In this document: positions 63,774 to 64,000 of the stretch, piece after piece | Layout of the letters: the number at the start of each line of letters is the position of its first letter | Position numbering within the stretch: the stretch's first letter is position 1 | Assembly (NCBI RefSeq): GCF_963675165.1 | Contig: NC_087385.1 | Span: 2,418,501-2,482,500 of the forward strand | Length of the DNA: 64,000 nt | Origin: Halichondria panicea | Lineage: Eukaryota; Porifera; Demospongiae; Suberitida; Halichondriidae | Direction: 5' to 3' | Program-made: the position numbers and the translations under genes | Notes under the pieces: generated by a model | Told to the model about the DNA's origin: nothing | Database searches by the model: none | Seen by the model: only the letters and a program-made list of their open reading frames with translations

Positions 63774-64000
63774 CTGTGGGAATTAAATAGGCCAAACTTT
63801 TTATTAATAGACAGTGATCACATATTGATTACATAACACAGTCCATATAATATCTACGGTAAATGGCATGCAATAAATAAGAACCTGGAATCTATACTAG
63901 ACGTCTAGTCCAAAGCAGCCAATAAATATAATAGGGCCCAGACCTAGACAGAGGACTCTATTTAAGTACCATGTTTCAAGGGTTACCACATTAGATCTAC
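63774..64000. other. EMC8/9 intron, right edge
   Basis: No exon could be recognised; this should be intron upstream of exon 63627-63773. Confidence 0.5.

Overview
This window looks like nuclear DNA of a sponge, most likely a demosponge. The reasons are animal-type genes with short introns (an adhesion G-protein-coupled receptor, a TOX-family HMG-box gene, an EMC8/9 gene), a Kelch/tyrosine-kinase-like fusion, an N-terminal cysteine-rich module of a kind I associate with sponge receptor proteins, and many short AT-rich inverted-repeat elements. No prokaryotic gene organisation was seen, and no tRNA, rRNA or CRISPR array. Exon coordinates were worked out by hand from splice sites and phase and may be off by a base or two.

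Layout. 1-620 (+): 3' end of a single-pass membrane protein. 753-2740 (-): exons of a possible UBE2Q-like gene, probably a remnant. 3056-10871: five M20-family metallopeptidase (PM20D2-like) copies without introns, orientation + + + - +; the third is broken. 10872-13800: repeats, no convincing gene. 13884-17671 (+): a six-exon Kelch, coiled-coil, TKL-kinase gene. 17672-19328: degraded reverse transcriptase and an inverted repeat. 19329-23844 (-): a complete eight-exon TOX-like gene. 24005-25183 (+): a sixth M20 copy, divergent from TOX. 25445-58251 (-): about 80 exons that join in one open frame and encode an N-terminal module, 32 Ig domains, two somatomedin-B, two SRCR, eight FN3, five Ca-binding EGF, two HormR and a GAIN/GPS domain, then a seven-helix receptor core and tail (about 5,500 residues if one gene). 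59340-59630: decayed copy of the end of EMC8. 61355-63773 (-): 3' part of EMC8/9, continuing beyond the right edge.

Two loci share a feature: repeated coding segments are almost identical in DNA in some tracts and diverged in others. In the M20 family the catalytic and dimer tracts are homogenised while two patches differ. In the receptor, one Ig domain occurs nine times nearly unchanged and a block of Ig and FN3 exons (5.0 and 5.9 kb copies) is duplicated in tandem. Gene conversion or repeated unequal exchange is the simplest explanation. Short inverted-repeat elements fill many introns and intergenic gaps.
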